Assembly (NCBI GenBank): GCA_045125095.1
Contig: JBGVMW010000272.1
Location: forward strand, 1 to 34,453
DNA length: 34,453 nt
Source of the DNA: JBGVMW01 sp045125095
GTDB lineage: Bacteria > Bacillota > Clostridia > Lachnospirales > Lachnospiraceae
Direction of reading: 5' to 3'
In this document: piece after piece, positions 14,170 to 22,918 of the stretch
How the letters are laid out: each line of letters begins with the position of its first letter
How positions within the stretch are numbered: position 1 is the first letter of the stretch
Position numbers and translations under genes: made by a program
The notes under the pieces: generated by a model
Database searches by the model: none
What the model was told of the DNA's origin: nothing
The model's input: the letters and a program-made list of their open reading frames with translations, nothing else

Positions 14170-14883
14170 CTACTCTATTATTGTGCCGATATCATTCAGG
14201 GAAACGAATTGATGAGGCTCTGCTTCGGATTCCCTGGTATCAGTAAATAAATCTAATCTTGTAACTAACAGTGCAAATTCCGGTAGTTCCAATCCTAATG
14301 ATGCGAAAAATGCTTCAAATATCTGTATTGGTTTAATGTTATTACCACTGTCGGCACAGACACGCAGATACATCCCATCGCCGTCTGGCGATGTCTCATA
14401 AATAAGCTGCTTTAAATCAACTGTGCGTTCGCCTTTTTTGGTCTTCTTCAATACAGGAATCGTAGCTTGATTGTAAAAGGCGAGGAATTTATCTTGCCAG
14501 CCATCACCAACAAGGTTCTTGCCATCACGGAACGTTACATAGTAATCGGCGGCTGCAATGCTGGCCATAGCATTTTCTGCCTTTTCAGGCAGTAATTTGT
14601 AGCTTTCTACAGATATACCATCAACCATTACCGCATTCAGCATATCAACTGCCTGAGCGGACGATGGTGTAGAATTTACTTCAATGTCCATATATTCGCC
14701 CTTGCTGTATAAGCCAACGCCTAAAGGAGACGCAAAGGACATAATCTGGTGAGGGCTGAATCCAGTGGAATAGGCAATGTCTATGTCAGCACGACGGATT
14801 GCTTTTTGGAAATAACGCATAACATCCAGATGCCCAATAAAAATCATGGTTCCCGATTTTGTAAATTTAATTCTTATCTTCAA
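14170..14883 (-). CDS. TIGR03936-like radical SAM-linked protein
   Basis: The 237-residue product starts at a TTG codon (complement of 14881-14883) preceded at 7 nt by GGAGGAGGTG; the upstream ATG frame has no such site. It begins KIRIKFTKSG and continues with FIGHLDVMRYFQKAIRRA and GFSPH, typical of this family, which is encoded beside or fused to the TIGR03960 radical SAM protein. The function is unknown; a tRNA- or rRNA-modification partner role is only inference from its neighbours. The start overlaps the radical SAM stop by 17 nt, implying coupling. Confidence 0.85.
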   Translation of the reverse strand: MKIRIKFTKSGTMIFIGHLDVMRYFQKAIRRADIDIAYSTGFSPHQIMSFASPLGVGLYSKGEYMDIEVNSTPSSAQAVDMLNAVMVDGISVESYKLLPEKAENAMASIAAADYYVTFRDGKNLVGDGWQDKFLAFYNQATIPVLKKTKKGERTVDLKQLIYETSPDGDGMYLRVCADSGNNIKPIQIFEAFFASLGLELPEFALLVTRLDLFTDTRESEAEPHQFVSLNDIGTIIE

Positions 14884-16732
14884 AGCAGACACCTCCTCCA
14901 AATACAGCAGCACCACATCCCTGACAGGCTGTTCGACAATTTGGCGTAATTTCTTCCTTCTGCGCCTTTGTCCATTCGCGAAGTAAAAATGACTTGCTCA
15001 CGCCAGTGTCAATGAAATCCCAAGGGAATATTTCATCAATACTGCGCTCTCGTTTGGTATAGAACAACAAGTCAATTCCACAGTCGGCAAAAGCTTCCAT
15101 CCATAGTTCATTGTGGAATGCTTCAGACCAGGAATCGTATAGACAGCCTTTTTTGTAGGCAGCATAAATAACACTGCTAACCTTTCTATCACCACGGGCT
15201 AACACACCTTCTAAAACAGTCACATCTGCCTCATGGTAGTTGTACTTAATACTTTTCTGGTTCAACTGTTCCATTACTGTGCGCTTTACTAAACGGGCTT
15301 TTTCAATGAATTCCTCTTTCGTATTCATGGATGCCCACTGGAATGGAGTAAATGGCTTAGGAACGAAGAAGGAAGAACTTGCTGTAATCTGACATTTTCC
15401 ATTTCGCTTGTCCTTTGGAATTTCGTAATACCGCTCAGCAATTTTTTCTGATAAATAAGCGATGCCCTTCATATCTTCTTCCGTTTCCGTAGGAAGACCT
15501 AACATAAAGTATAATTTTACTTTGTTCCAGCCTGCCTCAAATGCCTGTCCGGCACCATGAAGGATCACTTCCTCTGTAAGACCTTTATTGATTACATCGC
15601 GTAATCGCTGTGACCCTGCTTCAGGAGCAAATGTAAGACTACTCTTTTTCACATCCTGTACTTTACTCATGACATCCAGTGAAAATGCATCTATTCGCAA
15701 GGATGGCAGAGAAATATTCACGCCCTTTTTGCGGAATTCATCTATCAGGTAATTCACTACTTCAGGAAGTTGAGAATAGTCGCTGGAACTTAAGGAACTT
15801 AAGGATATTTCTTCATGTCCTGTGTTTTTCAGCATATCATTTGCATATTCTTTTAATACATTTACATCTCGTTCACGAACAGGACGGTAAATCATACCTG
15901 CTTGACAGAAGCGACACCCACGAATGCAACCACGCTGAATTTCCAATACAACACGATCCTGTGTTACTTTGATAAATGGCACTAAAGGTTTTCTTGGATA
16001 ACATGTGCTAGATACATCCATAACAAGTTCCTTCTTTACTTTTTCAGGAACATCTTCGTATTTTGGTGTCATGGCTGCAATGGTACCATCTTCCTTGTAA
16101 GTGATTTCATAACAGGAAGGAGCGTAAATACCTGGAATGGAAGCTGCTTTGCGGATGAAATCCTGGCGGTTGTCTCCATTTTTCTTACATTCTTTATATA
16201 AATCAATTAGTGTACGATATTGTGTCTCGCCTTCGCCAATATAGAATAAATCAAAAAAGTCAGCAATTGGTTCCGGATTGTAAACACAAGGACCACCACC
16301 AATTACGATTGGCATATCTTCGGTTCTGTCTTTCGCATAAATGGAAATTTCGCTCAGTTCTAACACCTGTAAAATATTGGTGTAACACATTTCATATTGA
16401 ATGGTAATTCCAAGAAAATCAAAGTCTTTAACAGGTTCCTGCGATTCCAATGCAAATAATGGAATGTGTTCTTCACGCATAATGCGATCTAAATCCAGCC
16501 ATGGGGAGTATACACGCTCACAATAGACATCCTCCCACTGGTTGAACATATCATAAAGTATCTGCATTCCCAAATGGGACATGCCAATTTCGTATACATC
16601 AGGAAAACACATGGCAAATCGAACGTCAACTTCGCGAGGGTTCTTTACTACCATATTCACTTCGTTTCCAATATATCTTGCCGGTTTCTCAATCTTTAAT
16701 AAGATTTCGTCTTTTAAAGCCAGTTTTGACAT
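14867..16732 (-). CDS. TIGR03960 family B12-binding radical SAM protein
   Basis: About 621 residues. An N-terminal B12-binding-like domain (about 30-210) precedes the radical SAM domain. The GCIRGCRFC cysteine motif is near residues 265-275 and should hold the 4Fe-4S cluster that cleaves S-adenosylmethionine. The C-terminus has a second cysteine cluster (CRTACQGCG). I prefer the ATG before SKLALKDE because family homology starts there; an upstream ATG at 16753 adds seven residues and the ribosome site is weak for either. It opens the operon with the TIGR03936 partner, RNase G and NUDIX. The substrate is not known. Confidence 0.88.
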   Translation of the reverse strand: MSKLALKDEILLKIEKPARYIGNEVNMVVKNPREVDVRFAMCFPDVYEIGMSHLGMQILYDMFNQWEDVYCERVYSPWLDLDRIMREEHIPLFALESQEPVKDFDFLGITIQYEMCYTNILQVLELSEISIYAKDRTEDMPIVIGGGPCVYNPEPIADFFDLFYIGEGETQYRTLIDLYKECKKNGDNRQDFIRKAASIPGIYAPSCYEITYKEDGTIAAMTPKYEDVPEKVKKELVMDVSSTCYPRKPLVPFIKVTQDRVVLEIQRGCIRGCRFCQAGMIYRPVRERDVNVLKEYANDMLKNTGHEEISLSSLSSSDYSQLPEVVNYLIDEFRKKGVNISLPSLRIDAFSLDVMSKVQDVKKSSLTFAPEAGSQRLRDVINKGLTEEVILHGAGQAFEAGWNKVKLYFMLGLPTETEEDMKGIAYLSEKIAERYYEIPKDKRNGKCQITASSSFFVPKPFTPFQWASMNTKEEFIEKARLVKRTVMEQLNQKSIKYNYHEADVTVLEGVLARGDRKVSSVIYAAYKKGCLYDSWSEAFHNELWMEAFADCGIDLLFYTKRERSIDEIFPWDFIDTGVSKSFLLREWTKAQKEEITPNCRTACQGCGAAVFGGGVCFEDKN

Positions 16733-16794
16733 AAGTGCACCCATGCCTTTCATTCAAAATTAAATTTATAAGTTAATTGATACAACTTCCATAT

Positions 16795-17151
16795 TTAATC
16801 GTTCAGTTCTTCAACGGTGATCTGCTTGCCATCTCTCCAGATACGGGCTAAATCATAAAAGTCTCTGCTTTCCTGGTCAAAGATATGAATTACTACATCA
16901 CGGTAATCCATAAGAATCCAGTTGGCTGCCTGATAGCCTTCTAAACGTGCAGGTGTAACTTCCCCTGTCTTTTCTACCATTTCCTGCACGTTATCTACCA
17001 TTGCCTGTACCTGAGTTCTGTTAGAGCCATTTGCAATGATAAAATAGTCTGCTAATACAGAAATATGGCTGATATCTATAATTTCAATGTCGAACGCTTT
17101 TTTATCTTCTAATGCAGCTACTGCTGTTTTTACTAATTCTTTTGATGTCAT
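16795..17151 (-). CDS. rsfS: Ribosome silencing factor RsfS
   Basis: This 118-residue protein binds ribosomal protein L14 and prevents joining of the 30S and 50S subunits during starvation. ADYFIIANGSNRTQV and the ANWILMDYRDVVIHIF stretch are the family signatures. AGAAAGGAA precedes the ATG. It stands downstream of yqeK and nadD on the same strand, the usual nadD-yqeK-rsfS order, and in front of the radical SAM operon. Confidence 0.95.
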   Translation of the reverse strand: MTSKELVKTAVAALEDKKAFDIEIIDISHISVLADYFIIANGSNRTQVQAMVDNVQEMVEKTGEVTPARLEGYQAANWILMDYRDVVIHIFDQESRDFYDLARIWRDGKQITVEELND

Positions 17152-17187
17152 ATTTTATAAATTCCTTTCTACTATTTAATTAATAGG

Positions 17188-17215
17188 AGTAACTATTTGT
17201 TCATTTATAGTTACT
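17188..17215. repeat. Inverted repeat between yqeK and rsfS
   Basis: AGTAACTAT and ATAGTTACT are 9-bp arms around a 10-nt loop, about 36 nt upstream of rsfS. No T-run follows, so it could be an RNA hairpin or an operator. Confidence 0.5.
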
Positions 17216-17250
17216 AATAGGATTACAATGTAAAAATAGATGTTCAAAAA

Positions 17251-17835
17251 CTAATTTGGCTTTTGATTGATATAATATTCACATGCTTCCCTTGTCAATG
17301 AATCAATGACCTGATTTTTGCTCTCTAAAAATGAAAGTGTGTTTCTCATCATTTTGATCAGAGCCTCATCAATATCACGAAAGGCTATTTCACGAATCTC
17401 CTTCATGTTAGGAAGGGGACGTCTGTAGGGTTCAATGTAGTCCGCAATATAGATGATTTTCTCTAGCAGGCTCATTTCTGGTCGTCCTGTTGTGTGATAT
17501 CGAATGGCAAGAAGAATGTCTTCATCCTCAATGCCGTACTGTTTTTGGGCAACATAAGCACCTAATTTTGCATGAATGAGTGCGGGATTGTCCAGTTCGC
17601 TCTGGGTCAGCTTCACATGGTATTTTTTACACAGTTGCAGTTTGTCTTCTAAAGGAATGCATTTTGCACAGTCATGCATCAATCCTGCCAGATATGCCTT
17701 ATTGATGTCATAACCATGGCTCATAGCCAGTGATGTTGCGGTATAAGCAACTCCAATGGTATGCTGATAACGGTCTTTATCAAGTGCTTGTTTCAATTTT
17801 TTTCTGTACTTTTTAAATGGCATGGTCTGTTCCAT
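17251..17835 (-). CDS. yqeK: HD-domain hydrolase YqeK
   Basis: The 194-residue product has an HD metal site: His in RYQHTIGVA, then the GLMHDCAK His-Asp pair, a His in ALIHAKLGA and Asp in IADYIEP. YqeK proteins hydrolyse diadenosine tetraphosphate symmetrically. Its place between nadD and rsfS is the standard Firmicutes order. GGAAG precedes the ATG. The gap to nadD (223 nt) is long for an operon and holds no gene, so a separate promoter may exist there, although no strong one was seen. Confidence 0.92.
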   Translation of the reverse strand: MEQTMPFKKYRKKLKQALDKDRYQHTIGVAYTATSLAMSHGYDINKAYLAGLMHDCAKCIPLEDKLQLCKKYHVKLTQSELDNPALIHAKLGAYVAQKQYGIEDEDILLAIRYHTTGRPEMSLLEKIIYIADYIEPYRRPLPNMKEIREIAFRDIDEALIKMMRNTLSFLESKNQVIDSLTREACEYYINQKPN

Positions 17836-18058
17836 GAAGCCACTTCCTTTCTAAATATACACTTGTATCGTGTTTTCAAAATAACGAGTGTACTAACACA
17901 TTTATAATTAACATAACTGCACTGCCTATCTTTCCATCTGTGGCATTGTCGTCCGTCTACATAGCACGCTAGACCCACATTTTCTTCTGTGTACATCGAA
18001 TAATATTCTGAGTGAATGTATCATTACTTACAAAAGGATGTACAAGCGTATCGGATAT

Positions 18059-18670
18059 TTATACATACAGGTGATGTGTCCGAATATATTGCTCTACGTT
18101 TTCTGGAACACGATATCGGATGGACTGCCCTTCACAAACGCGTTTTCTGATATCTGTACTGGACAATGCAATGGAAGGCATCTGTAGAGGAAACATTTTT
18201 GTATCATATAACTGATTCAGCTCCTCAATTTTGTTTAAGACGGCTTCCATATCCTTATTATCCCGTACAGCAGCCAGTATGGTGCTATATTCACATATAG
18301 ATTCCGGATGGCGCCATTCATGAAAATAAAACAAGGAATCGGCGCCTAATATGAAATAATACTCCGTATCTGGATTCCGCGTAGCAAAATGTTGCAATGT
18401 CTCATATGTGTAACAGGTTCCCTGCTTCTGTATCTCATATAAATCAATGGAAAATGCAGCGTTATCTTGTATGGCAAGTTCTGTCATGGCTACCCGGTCT
18501 GCATCCGGGATGGCATGGGATAAATCTTTGTGTGGCGGATTTCCAACAGGAACAAACACGATCTCGTTTAATGAGAATTCCTCTTTTGCCTGTTCTGCCA
18601 TGAGAAGATGTCCCATGTGAATCGGGTTGAACGTGCCGCCTAGAATACCTACCCGGCGTTTCTCTGCCAT
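18059..18670 (-). CDS. nadD: Nicotinate-nucleotide adenylyltransferase
   Basis: This 203-residue enzyme joins nicotinate mononucleotide and ATP in NAD synthesis. GGTFNPIHMGH near the N-terminus is the nucleotidyltransferase signature, and SSTDIRKR near residue 172 is the second ATP site. The ATG before AEKRRVG has AAGGAG 8 nt upstream; a GTG three codons earlier overlaps that site and is rejected. yhbY ends 12 nt upstream. Confidence 0.95.
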   Translation of the reverse strand: MAEKRRVGILGGTFNPIHMGHLLMAEQAKEEFSLNEIVFVPVGNPPHKDLSHAIPDADRVAMTELAIQDNAAFSIDLYEIQKQGTCYTYETLQHFATRNPDTEYYFILGADSLFYFHEWRHPESICEYSTILAAVRDNKDMEAVLNKIEELNQLYDTKMFPLQMPSIALSSTDIRKRVCEGQSIRYRVPENVEQYIRTHHLYV

Positions 18671-18682
18671 TTGTATCACTCC

Positions 18683-18979
18683 TTATTCCGGAAGCTTAAT
18701 TTTTCTTTTTTCTTTATCTTTTGCAGGACGGTATAATACGATTTTTTTACCGATTACCTGTACGACATTTGATTTTGTACGTTCTGCTAATGTAGCAGCG
18801 ATTTCTTTTGGATCGTCAAAGCAGTTCTTTAATACACTTAACTTAATCAGTTCTCTTTTTTCTAATGCTTCGGATACCGCTTCTGTGAATTCAGGTGTAA
18901 TGCTTGATTTCCCAACCTGAAAAATTGGCTCTGTAGTAGAAGCAATTCCTTTTAAATAAGCACGTTGTTTACTTGTCAT
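18683..18979 (-). CDS. yhbY: YhbY-family RNA-binding protein (CRM domain)
   Basis: This 98-residue protein is a single CRM domain, with GKSSITPEF and RELIKLSVLKNC as expected; the GxxG-like loop and basic C-terminus suit RNA binding. E. coli YhbY associates with pre-50S particles. GGAGG lies 10 nt before the chosen ATG; a GTG two codons earlier is 4 nt from it and less likely. Placement between obgE and nadD agrees with a 50S-maturation gene group. Confidence 0.92.
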   Translation of the reverse strand: MTSKQRAYLKGIASTTEPIFQVGKSSITPEFTEAVSEALEKRELIKLSVLKNCFDDPKEIAATLAERTKSNVVQVIGKKIVLYRPAKDKEKRKIKLPE

Positions 18980-18994
18980 GTTCACTTGTCCTCC

Positions 18995-20287
18995 TTATTT
19001 ATAATAGTCAAATTCCAGTCCATACATTCGTACAGTGTCACCTTCTTCAATACCAGCTTCTTCAAGTTGCTGTAAGATACCCTGCTCTTTTAAGAATTTC
19101 TGGAAGAAAGCAAATCCCTTTTCGGACTCTAAGTTCGTATAGCCTAACATCTTTTCAATACGAGGTCCTTCTACAACATAGACTTCATCTTCTGCATCAT
19201 ATTCTACTGTAAATCCGTCTTCTGGAAGTAAGTTCATTTCATCCGGGAAATATTCCTGTTCAAAGACGATTGGATCTAAGTGAAGGTTATTCAACTGTTC
19301 ACTTACATAATACAATAATTCCTTTAAGCCCTGACCTGTAACGGCGGAGATTGGAAATACAACCATTCCCTGTGGCTCAAATTCATCTTTAATCTGCTGT
19401 AAGACTGCTTCTGCATCTTCCTCTGTTAGTGCATCTATTTTATTTGCGGCAATAATCTGTGGACGCTTCATGAGGTCTTCGCTATAAGAAAATAATTCAT
19501 TATTAATGGCTTTGATGTCGTCAATTGGATCACGTCCCTCCGTAGAAGCAGCATCTACCAGATGAATCATAAGCTGTGTTCGTTCAATATGGCGTAAAAA
19601 TTCATGTCCTAAGCCAATTCCCTCAGAAGCACCTTCAATTAGTCCAGGAATATCTGCAATGACAAAGCTTCTTGCATCTTCCATATCTACCACACCTAAG
19701 TTAGGTCTTAAAGTAGTGAAATGGTAGTTGGCAATCTTAGGTCGTGCATTCGTTACTCTTGATAACAAAGTAGATTTTCCTACATTTGGAAAACCAACAA
19801 GGCCAACATCTGCAATAACTTTTAATTCTAGCTTGACAGTGAGTTCTTTCGCAGGCTGTCCCGGCTGGGCATATTTTGGAGCCTGCATAGTTGAAGTTGC
19901 AAAATGCTGATTACCAAGACCTCCCTTTCCACCTCGCAAAATAATATATTCTTTATTTTTTTCGGACATATCCATGATAACCTTGTCCGTTTCAAATTCT
20001 TTGATAATGGTTCCCAAAGGCACTTTGATAATAATGTCCTGACCATCTTTACCGCGACAGTTACGTTTGCCACCCTGTTCGCCATCCTGGGCTTTATATT
20101 TTCGGTTGTGGCGGAAATCAGATAATGTATTTAATCCCTCGTCTACTACAAAAATAACATCTCCACCATGACCACCGTCACCACCGTCCGGGCCACCATC
20201 CGGTACATATTTCTCACGGCGGAAGCTTACATGTCCATCGCCACCTTTACCAGAGCATATAATTATTTTGGCGTTATCTTTAAACAT
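18995..20287 (-). CDS. obgE: GTPase ObgE/CgtA
   Basis: The 430-residue GTPase takes part in late 50S assembly and stress control. The glycine-rich Obg fold occupies about 1-158 (GGPDGGDGGHGG and similar). The G domain follows with GFPNVGKST, DIPGLIEGA and NKID. A C-terminal OCT domain covers about 350-430. AAGGAAGG precedes the ATG. Length fits the three-domain Gram-positive form. Upstream lie a terminator and two palindromes that separate it from rpmA. Confidence 0.97.
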   Translation of the reverse strand: MFKDNAKIIICSGKGGDGHVSFRREKYVPDGGPDGGDGGHGGDVIFVVDEGLNTLSDFRHNRKYKAQDGEQGGKRNCRGKDGQDIIIKVPLGTIIKEFETDKVIMDMSEKNKEYIILRGGKGGLGNQHFATSTMQAPKYAQPGQPAKELTVKLELKVIADVGLVGFPNVGKSTLLSRVTNARPKIANYHFTTLRPNLGVVDMEDARSFVIADIPGLIEGASEGIGLGHEFLRHIERTQLMIHLVDAASTEGRDPIDDIKAINNELFSYSEDLMKRPQIIAANKIDALTEEDAEAVLQQIKDEFEPQGMVVFPISAVTGQGLKELLYYVSEQLNNLHLDPIVFEQEYFPDEMNLLPEDGFTVEYDAEDEVYVVEGPRIEKMLGYTNLESEKGFAFFQKFLKEQGILQQLEEAGIEEGDTVRMYGLEFDYYK

Positions 20288-20361
20288 AAATTGTCCTTCC
20301 TTTCCTGTTTTTTATTTCGCACATATAAAAATAAGATATCATGCATTCTATTTTTATATAT

Positions 20362-20421
20362 TAGTGTACTGTCTCAATTAGATTCAAGCTAGATTTGTAA
20401 TCTGATTGAGACAGTACACTA
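20362..20421. repeat. 60-bp near-perfect palindrome upstream of obgE
   Basis: Arms 20362-20384 and 20399-20421 match at 22 of 23 positions and surround a 14-nt loop; the ends are TAGTGTACT and AGTACACTA. No gene lies inside. It looks like a tiny inverted-repeat element or the joined ends of an insertion sequence. A smaller hairpin (CTCATTCA/TGAATGAG) follows near 20427-20453. Confidence 0.75.
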
Positions 20422-20452
20422 CTACCTCATTCATCACATAAATGTGAATGAG

Positions 20453-20494
20453 CTAAGAAAAGGCTGTTACAAAACTTTCATTTTGCAACAGCCT
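20453..20494 (-). terminator. Terminator of the rplU-prp-rpmA operon
   Basis: Arms 20461-20474 and 20481-20494 (AGGCTGTTACAAAA with TTTTGCAACAGCCT, one mismatch) form the stem, followed by TTTTC on the minus strand, 26 nt beyond rpmA. Confidence 0.88.
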
Positions 20495-20520
20495 CTTACG
20501 TTTTATACGCGTCCGTCTAA

Positions 20521-20811
20521 TTAATCGTTGCTTACTGGATATACAGAAGCCTGCTTTTTGTCACGGCCCTTTCTTTCGAAACGAAGAACACCATCAACTA
20601 AAGCGAATAAAGTATCATCGCCACCGATACCTACATTAGTACCTGGATGAATCTTTGTACCACGCTGTCTATATAAAATATTACCAGCTTTTACAAACTG
20701 TCCGTCTGCTCTCTTAGCACCTAATCTCTTAGATTCGGAATCTCTACCGTTCTTTGTAGAACCAACACCCTTTTTATGAGCGAAGAACTGAAGATCTAAT
20801 TCAAAAAACAT
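20521..20811 (-). CDS. rpmA: 50S ribosomal protein L27 with cleavable N-terminus
   Basis: The 96-residue protein sits near the peptidyl-transferase centre, and its mature N-terminus reaches the tRNAs. The start MFFELDLQFFAHKKG carries the Firmicutes extension; cleavage is expected after LQFF, leaving AHKK. The Cys-protease gene prp lies 2 nt upstream. Mature L27 motifs (GRDSESKRLGAKR, RQRGTKIHPG) are intact. It is the last gene before the terminator at 20453-20494. Confidence 0.98.
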   Translation of the reverse strand: MFFELDLQFFAHKKGVGSTKNGRDSESKRLGAKRADGQFVKAGNILYRQRGTKIHPGTNVGIGGDDTLFALVDGVLRFERKGRDKKQASVYPVSND

Positions 20812-20813
20812 GT

Positions 20814-21140
20814 TTACACCTCCTCGAATTGTAATGAGATATACTGACTATATTTATTCTGAATACTAGTCAGACCAAGAATCATGGAATCAATTAATAA
20901 AGCAGCTTCACGACTTGGTTCTGAATGGAACATAAATTCCAGACAACCACTTTCCTGTTCTCTGTGAGCATTGAAAGTATCGTATGTAAACTGTTCAATT
21001 GCATTCACTGTGTTGGTAACTAAAATGGAAACGGAAGCACAAATAATATCATAACCGTCCTCTGCATATTCTGCATGACCATCTGTCTGAAAACCAACGT
21101 ACTCTTCTTCCTGGTTTTTATAAATCTTTACTGTTATCAT
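20814..21140 (-). CDS. prp: Ribosomal-processing cysteine protease Prp
   Basis: This 108-residue protease removes the N-terminal extension of L27. The catalytic His is in DGHAEYA (about residue 22) and the Cys in DIICASVS (about 34). Position between rplU and rpmA is the conserved arrangement in Firmicutes. Rapid coupling to L27 is suggested by the 2-nt gap. Confidence 0.95.
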   Translation of the reverse strand: MITVKIYKNQEEEYVGFQTDGHAEYAEDGYDIICASVSILVTNTVNAIEQFTYDTFNAHREQESGCLEFMFHSEPSREAALLIDSMILGLTSIQNKYSQYISLQFEEV

Positions 21141-21157
21141 AATTCCTTTACTACATA

Positions 21158-21463
21158 TTAAGCATTGATTTTTTCAATCTTAACCTGTGTATACTGCTGT
21201 CTATGACCGTTTTTCTTGTGATAACCGGTTTTTCTCTTATACTTGTAAACGATAACCTTTTTAGCCTTACCGTCTCCGATTACACTTGCAGTAACAGTTG
21301 CATTAGCTACGTCTTCGCCAACCATAAGCTTGTCTCCGCTTACTGCGATTACGTTGTCAAATGTATAAGTAGAACCTGCTTCTGCACCAAGTTTTTCAAC
21401 TTTAAGTACATCACCTTCAGAAACCTTATACTGCTTTCCACCTGTTGCGATAATTGCGTACAT
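21158..21463 (-). CDS. rplU: 50S ribosomal protein L21
   Basis: The 101-residue protein starts MYAIIATGGKQYKV, with AGGAGG 8 nt upstream; a GTG three codons earlier overlaps the site and is rejected. The C-terminal KRKTGYHKKNGHRQQYT block binds 23S rRNA. It is the first gene of rplU-prp-rpmA and has a long leader with a good promoter. Confidence 0.97.
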   Translation of the reverse strand: MYAIIATGGKQYKVSEGDVLKVEKLGAEAGSTYTFDNVIAVSGDKLMVGEDVANATVTASVIGDGKAKKVIVYKYKRKTGYHKKNGHRQQYTQVKIEKINA

Positions 21464-21572
21464 TCTGGGCACCTCCTATAATTCATTACTCGCCAGCTTC
21501 GGTGCTGACATTTGCCAGTCTTCGCCCTTCACATTCGTGAATATTAAACCTCACTGTGCGGCATACTCAAAT
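21464..21572 (-). ncRNA. L21 leader (ribosomal protein leader RNA)
   Basis: Between the promoter and rplU lies about 100 nt. It has the block GGCGAAGACTGGCAAATGTC, then CACCGAAGCTGGCGAG, and the TGCCGCACAGTGAGG stretch, which I recognise as like the Firmicutes L21 leader. Such leaders are thought to allow feedback control of rplU-prp-rpmA. Confidence 0.7.
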
Positions 21573-21601
21573 ATAATACTCTACAGAGTTTTAAATGTCA
21601 A
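21573..21601 (-). promoter_or_regulatory. rplU operon promoter
   Basis: A perfect TTGACA (complement of 21596-21601) is 17 nt from TATTAT (complement of 21573-21578). It lies less than 50 nt after the hisIE stop, so the his and rplU operons are back-to-back. Confidence 0.85.
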
Positions 21602-21619
21602 GTGTTTTTTTTAGATATA

Positions 21620-22906
21620 TTAACGATTTGCCAATTCCTTTGTAATATCCTGCCAGGTAATGCCACGCTCTACCATAAGAACCATTGCATGGTACAGGAA
21701 ATCAGACATTTCGTATTTGATTTCTTCAGGATCCGGATTTTTGGCAGCGATTACGATTTCAGTCGCTTCCTCACCCACTTTTTTCAGAATCTTGTCAATA
21801 CCCTTTTCAAAGAGGTAGTTTGTATAAGAACCGTCCTTCGGATTTTCTTTTCTATCAGCAATGACATTGTAGACATCTTCAAATACCTTAAGAGGATTTG
21901 CATTGGCATACTCTTTTTCAATAATATTGCGGTAGAAACAGCTTCGGTTGCCTGTATGGCAGGCTGCACCAACCTGAGATACTTTTGCAAGCATCGTATC
22001 GTTGTCGCAGTCGATTGTTAAGGATTTCACATACTGGAAATGACCGGATGTTAAGCCTTTTACCCACAATTCCTGTCTGCTTCGGCTGTAATATGTCATT
22101 CTGCCGGTGGCAATGGTATTGTTATAAGCTTCTTCATTCATATATGCCATCATGAGGACTTCATCTGTCTTATAATCCTGTACAATAACCGGAAGTAATC
22201 CGTCGCTGTTTAATTTGAAATCACTCCATACCATGGTTGGTTCATTTAAATTCATAGGAATGCCAGCGCTTTTTGCAAGTGCCTTGATTGCTAAGAAATC
22301 AGCATCCTTATCTAAAGTCTTTGTGCAGATACCAGCCACATTGTCTAACTGTAATAGTTCCACCAGTTTGTCTTCCTTGCTGTTCCAGAGAATTTGTACC
22401 GGTGTGGTTGTTAAATTGCCAGCTTGATTCATATCTTCGACTTTATCTACATATACATAGACGATTTCGCTGACAAATTCTTCAATCAAAGTTTTGTTCA
22501 GTTCCAAGCATTCTAAATTGTCAATGGAAACCGCAATCTTATCTTTACCAAAACGTTTCGATACTTCTTCTGTTAAGTCTAAATTGCTCTGCTTCGCATA
22601 ATTCAAGATGGCTTTGGAAGCACCGGCGTACAGATATTTCTTAATATCCTCTACCCTTTTTACACGACCGCCGGCATACAGAGGAATGTCAACGTTGCGT
22701 GCCATTTCCTTCAATGCAGCAATGTCAGCTTCATGTCCGTTATCTGTGTCTGATAAACCAAATACAAAGATGGCATCTGCTCCGGCATCGCTGTAATACT
22801 TTGCCAGTTCAACTGGATCTTGTTCAGTTGCAGTTTTATTGTCAAAATCGGTTACTGTGTTACCATCCAGCAAATAAATTGCCGGCATCAGTCTCTTATA
22901 ATCCAT
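21620..22906 (-). CDS. hisIE: HisA/F-like domain fused to HisIE
   Basis: The 428-residue protein has three parts. Residues 1 to about 215 look like a HisA/HisF TIM barrel (PAIYLLDG, GGRVKRVEDIKKYLYAGAS, VSIDN). About 216-325 is phosphoribosyl-AMP cyclohydrolase (HisI), with Zn-type residues DCDND and ACHTGNRSC. About 330-428 is phosphoribosyl-ATP pyrophosphatase (HisE), with KVGEEATEIVIAAKN. HisI and HisE carry out steps 2 and 3 of histidine synthesis. In the barrel the expected catalytic Asp of PAIDL is Tyr, so that half is probably not an active isomerase. AAAGGAGG precedes the ATG. It is the last gene of the his operon. Confidence 0.93.
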   Translation of the reverse strand: MDYKRLMPAIYLLDGNTVTDFDNKTATEQDPVELAKYYSDAGADAIFVFGLSDTDNGHEADIAALKEMARNVDIPLYAGGRVKRVEDIKKYLYAGASKAILNYAKQSNLDLTEEVSKRFGKDKIAVSIDNLECLELNKTLIEEFVSEIVYVYVDKVEDMNQAGNLTTTPVQILWNSKEDKLVELLQLDNVAGICTKTLDKDADFLAIKALAKSAGIPMNLNEPTMVWSDFKLNSDGLLPVIVQDYKTDEVLMMAYMNEEAYNNTIATGRMTYYSRSRQELWVKGLTSGHFQYVKSLTIDCDNDTMLAKVSQVGAACHTGNRSCFYRNIIEKEYANANPLKVFEDVYNVIADRKENPKDGSYTNYLFEKGIDKILKKVGEEATEIVIAAKNPDPEEIKYEMSDFLYHAMVLMVERGITWQDITKELANR

Positions 22907-22918
22907 TGTTGTCCTCCT

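Noticed and set aside
17793..17996. 67-residue minus-strand frame between nadD and yqeK
   Set aside because: It overlaps the yqeK start, has no ribosome site, and has low-complexity composition without motifs.
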